Source of the DNA: Candidatus Eiseniibacteriota bacterium
GTDB lineage: Bacteria; Arandabacterota; Arandabacteria; Arandabacterales; Arandabacteraceae
Reading direction: 5' to 3'
DNA length: 7,559 nucleotides
NCBI GenBank assembly: GCA_030622265.1
Contig: JAUXGG010000066.1
Location: forward strand, 1 to 7,559
Part shown: positions 5,468 through 7,559 of the stretch, one piece after another
Layout of the letters: each line of letters opens with the position of its first letter
Numbering within the stretch: the first letter of the stretch is position 1
Position numbers and translations under genes: made by a program
The notes under the pieces: model-generated
Told to the model about the DNA's origin: nothing
Databases searched by the model: none
Seen by the model: only the letters and a program-made list of their open reading frames with translations

Positions 5468-7141
5468 ATGGACCTTGTAGTGTTTGAGGAGAACAAGCCT
5501 TATGTCCTGGAAGCCCTTGGCAACGGTGACTTTGACTACATAGAGGCGGCGGGTGAGGTGTTCGAGAGTGATTTCTTCCGTTTCATCAAGGCCGGATCAA
5601 TACTTAAGAGCCTCGCGGAGAGTTATCCTACACCCCGGCAGAAGGAGGAAGTACCGCTATGGTTTTATGTGGCGAGTAATCTCTCCATGCGACTGCATGG
5701 CGAGCACTCGTTCAATGCGTTTCCTCTGGTGGTGCGTTGTGGGGGTATGCTCAATGCCCTGGGTCCTGAGGTGGGCCGAAAGGTTGTGCACCCGGATACT
5801 GGCGATGTGACAGTTGCCTGTGAGGGCTTCAACAAGAAGAATCACTATGACAGAGAGGCCCCCTGCGATCAGGACTATCTTCGCAAGGTCTCTAAGGACA
5901 CCGATGCCGATGCCCTGACGAGGTGGTTTTCTCGTGATGTGGTGCGGCTCTTTCGCAGCCGTCGTGCATATGATAAGGCGGGTATCTTCATAGGGGATGG
6001 CTCCTATCTCTTTGTGCCCGACAACCCCAACTACGAGGGTTCGTCGAAGCTTCTCTTCGATGAGCACGATCATCCGATCAGCCAGAAAGCATACGAGAAG
6101 ATGCCGGATGCTAAGAAGGCACACTGCCAGTGGCGGCGGTGCTACAAGATGGTGACCCTTCTTCATACCAACCCGGCTATGGACTACTTTCTCTTTGTTG
6201 CCGTCAAGGTGGTCTCCGGCAAGGATCACGAGTGTCCGGTGCTTTATGATCTGGTGAAGCAATTCGTGGAGGTCCTTGGCAAGGGGGTTATGAAAAGACT
6301 CATTCTCGATCGTGCTTTCCTTGATGGTGAAGCGATATCGCGGTGCAAGAAGGACTATGGTATCGATATCCTCATCCCTGTTCGCCGCAATATGGATATA
6401 TACGAGGATGCAATGGCGCTCATGCGGCAGCCGGATGTGCGTTGGGCCACATGCGCTCCTCCGCACCTAAAGGCACGAGAGCCTTCTCGCCCGAGGCCAA
6501 AAGCCGTAGAGAAGCGTGAGAAGAAGAGACAGGAGACACTTCGGCGACTTAAGGCAAAGGAAACACCTCTCCCGCCGGATAAGATCCTTCTAACACGAGA
6601 GGCGGCGGCCATCGGCGAGTTCCGCTCCTGGTCCTCCTGTACGGTGCCGCTTAGTGTTGTGGCAAACCGTGAGCGCTATGCTGATGGCCACGAAGAGATA
6701 TGGCTGCTGCTCGATACTAAGGATGTAAAGGATCCATGTGAAGCACGCCAGGAATATCGGATCAGAACAGCTACCGAGGAGAGATACCGGCAGTTAAAGT
6801 GCTTCGTTGATCTGACCAATTTCACATCCCGTGCTTTTTCCATGGTGGTCAATCAGGTTGTCTTTACCATGCTCGCTTACAATCTGCTTCAGTTCTACCT
6901 CATGCGCGAGGGACGCAAGGAGCTCAACAAGAAGCCAATGCCTCTTATACGTAAACGCCTACTGCCTACGGATAGTTATACAATCATTTACTGGCAGACC
7001 TATTACGGCCGGTTTGAAGCTTATGAGCTTATGGGGTTTCTGGTCTCCCTCGGTGAGGTGGCAAGAAAGAAGATAGCCGAGAAATGCAGGCGCCGCCGCC
7101 TTGAGTTAAACGATCTCATGAATAATCCTCGACCACCCTAA
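5468..7141 (+). CDS. DDE transposase, IS4 superfamily
   Basis: This 557-aa enzyme should cut and join the ends of the surrounding element through an RNase H-like DDE core. The first catalytic Asp is D177 (IFIGDGSYLF), the second D281 (LILDRAF) and the acidic third residue is E437. E437 sits in an exact IS4 signature Y430-(2)-R433-(3)-E437-(6)-K444. The 155 residues between D281 and E437 hold the insertion domain typical of IS4 relatives, including a highly charged Lys/Arg/Glu linker (about 335-365). Length is in the upper range for this superfamily, and the frame is unbroken with all key residues present, so the protein looks active. ATGAGG (5456-5461) lies six bases before the ATG. It probably shares a transcript with the DUF6788-like gene. 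The exact IS subgroup (for example IS1634-like) needs a database match. Confidence 0.92.
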   Translation: MDLVVFEENKPYVLEALGNGDFDYIEAAGEVFESDFFRFIKAGSILKSLAESYPTPRQKEEVPLWFYVASNLSMRLHGEHSFNAFPLVVRCGGMLNALGPEVGRKVVHPDTGDVTVACEGFNKKNHYDREAPCDQDYLRKVSKDTDADALTRWFSRDVVRLFRSRRAYDKAGIFIGDGSYLFVPDNPNYEGSSKLLFDEHDHPISQKAYEKMPDAKKAHCQWRRCYKMVTLLHTNPAMDYFLFVAVKVVSGKDHECPVLYDLVKQFVEVLGKGVMKRLILDRAFLDGEAISRCKKDYGIDILIPVRRNMDIYEDAMALMRQPDVRWATCAPPHLKAREPSRPRPKAVEKREKKRQETLRRLKAKETPLPPDKILLTREAAAIGEFRSWSSCTVPLSVVANRERYADGHEEIWLLLDTKDVKDPCEARQEYRIRTATEERYRQLKCFVDLTNFTSRAFSMVVNQVVFTMLAYNLLQFYLMREGRKELNKKPMPLIRKRLLPTDSYTIIYWQTYYGRFEAYELMGFLVSLGEVARKKIAEKCRRRRLELNDLMNNPRPP

Positions 7142-7369
7142 GCTGCCTTTCTCTACCTTCCACAATGAAAGATGTAGATCTCACAGACACCGGATGTGGC
7201 CGACCAAAGCTCTGGCTTGTCCGGGTCGACCATCTTAATCGCTCCATGAACTTCAATGAAAGACCTCCATCTCTATCTCCCTCCCGTCGTGGCCGATGGA
7301 ACTGACTACTACGCCCGGAGCCGGCCTTGAGCGACCGCCACTGCCGCCAACCGGTCCAATATGTGCCCA
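7142..7369. other. Right noncoding end of the insertion sequence
   Basis: There are 228 bases between the transposase stop and the right inverted repeat. I see no gene: the frames on the opposite strand (7116-7400 and 7253-7522) run through the repeat or the neighbouring gene and are compositional artefacts. An 8-bp palindrome GGTCGACC (7224-7231) and a repeated GTGGCCGA (7195-7202, 7289-7296 approximately) are the only small structures noticed. No clear terminator hairpin follows the transposase. Confidence 0.4.
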
Positions 7370-7386
7370 TACTGTCTGAACCGCAG
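7370..7386 (-). repeat. Right terminal inverted repeat of the insertion sequence
   Basis: TACTGTCTGAACCGCAG is the exact reverse complement of 4862-4878. It ends 17 bases before the -35 box of the next gene. Confidence 0.85.
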
Positions 7387-7403
7387 CTGAGGCTATGCAC
7401 TCC

Positions 7404-7432
7404 TTGAGGATTATGCGCGCCTGTGCTATAAT
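7404..7432 (+). promoter_or_regulatory. Strong sigma-70 promoter of the exported-protein gene
   Basis: TTGAGG (7404-7409) and a perfect TATAAT (7427-7432) are 17 bases apart, the ideal spacing. TG at 7424-7425 adds an extended -10. Transcription would start about 7439, some 32 bases before the ATG. The whole promoter lies outside the insertion sequence. Confidence 0.8.
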
Positions 7433-7470
7433 GAGCGGGCTGAGCAAGCGAATTCGAAGGGGTTCACACG

Positions 7471-7559
7471 ATGAAGCAGCGAATTGGCATGACCTTGGTT
7501 GGTGTGTCGCTGTTATTGGCACTTGGGGGCGTGGTTGGGGGAAACGAACTTCATGAGCC
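7471..7559 (+). CDS. N-terminal fragment of an exported protein, cut by the window end
   Basis: Only 29 codons are visible, beginning MKQRIGMTLVGVSLLLALGG. The basic start (KQR), a hydrophobic core of about 17 residues and a following polar stretch (NELHEP) form a Sec-type signal peptide. No lipobox cysteine is present, so the product is probably secreted or periplasmic rather than a lipoprotein, with cleavage likely near GG-NE. AAGGGG (7457-7462) sits eight bases before the ATG, and a near-consensus promoter lies just upstream, so the start is secure. Nothing can be said about its function from this fragment. Confidence 0.8.
   Translation, partial: MKQRIGMTLVGVSLLLALGGVVGGNELHE

Larger units (their letters stand above)
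4862..7386 (+). mobile_element. IS4-superfamily insertion sequence, 2525 bp, apparently intact
   Basis: The element is bounded by perfect 17-bp inverted repeats, CTGCGGTTCAGACAGTA at 4862 and its complement ending at 7386. It carries two intact genes on the same strand: a DUF6788-like protein and a DDE transposase. A 161-base left end and a 228-base right end flank the genes inside the repeats. No direct target duplication is visible next to the repeats with any length I tried, even allowing the boundary to move by a few bases. It sits between the hairpin of the sigma operon and the promoter of an exported-protein gene, so it seems to have entered an intergenic gap without breaking a visible gene. 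Confidence 0.85.

Noticed and set aside
5657..6466. 269-aa open frame on the - strand inside the transposase gene
   Set aside because: Long, but it is the antisense of a strongly supported transposase with all catalytic motifs; its own translation shows no domain.
7116..7522. Two overlapping - strand frames of 89-94 aa at the right end of the element
   Set aside because: They cross the terminal repeat and the start of the exported-protein gene and have no ribosome binding sites or known domains.

Overview
The window is bacterial DNA, moderately GC-rich by eye, with sigma-70-type promoters, good Shine-Dalgarno sites and several TTG starts. I cannot place it to a phylum. AGG arginine and ATA isoleucine codons are common, but none of the proteins I recognise is lineage-specific. 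All supported genes lie on the + strand.

Region 1 (1-374) has no gene I can support until its 3' end. There a sigma-70 promoter (305-332) overlaps two near-identical 19-bp palindromes spaced exactly 21 bp apart. These lead into a 200-aa protein that joins a winged-helix DNA-binding domain to a minimal nucleotidyltransferase domain. This looks like a self-regulating gene. No HEPN partner is seen.

Region 2 (1306-4736) is a tightly packed four-gene operon: an ECF sigma factor, a DUF4097-type lipoprotein made of GSGD repeats, a zinc-finger membrane anti-sigma factor, and a membrane protein with bactofilin-like turns on an exported N-terminal domain. Junctions are a 4-base overlap, a 1-base gap and a 16-base overlap, and a GC-rich hairpin follows the last gene. 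The likely logic is envelope sensing: the anti-sigma factor holds the sigma factor at the membrane, and the two exported beta-solenoid proteins are candidate sensors or outputs. The unusual points are the lipoprotein between sigma and anti-sigma, and the TTG starts on exactly those two regulators.

Region 3 (4862-7386) is an apparently intact 2525-bp insertion sequence bounded by perfect 17-bp inverted repeats. It carries a small DUF6788-like protein and a 557-aa DDE transposase with the full IS4-type Y-(2)-R-(3)-E-(6)-K signature. No target duplication is visible. The first gene lacks a Shine-Dalgarno site and may be leaderless.

Region 4 (7387-7559) holds a near-consensus promoter just outside the element and the first 29 codons of a gene for an exported protein, cut by the window end.

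The best candidates for something not fully described are the four-gene envelope module and the doubled operator of the winged-helix/nucleotidyltransferase gene.
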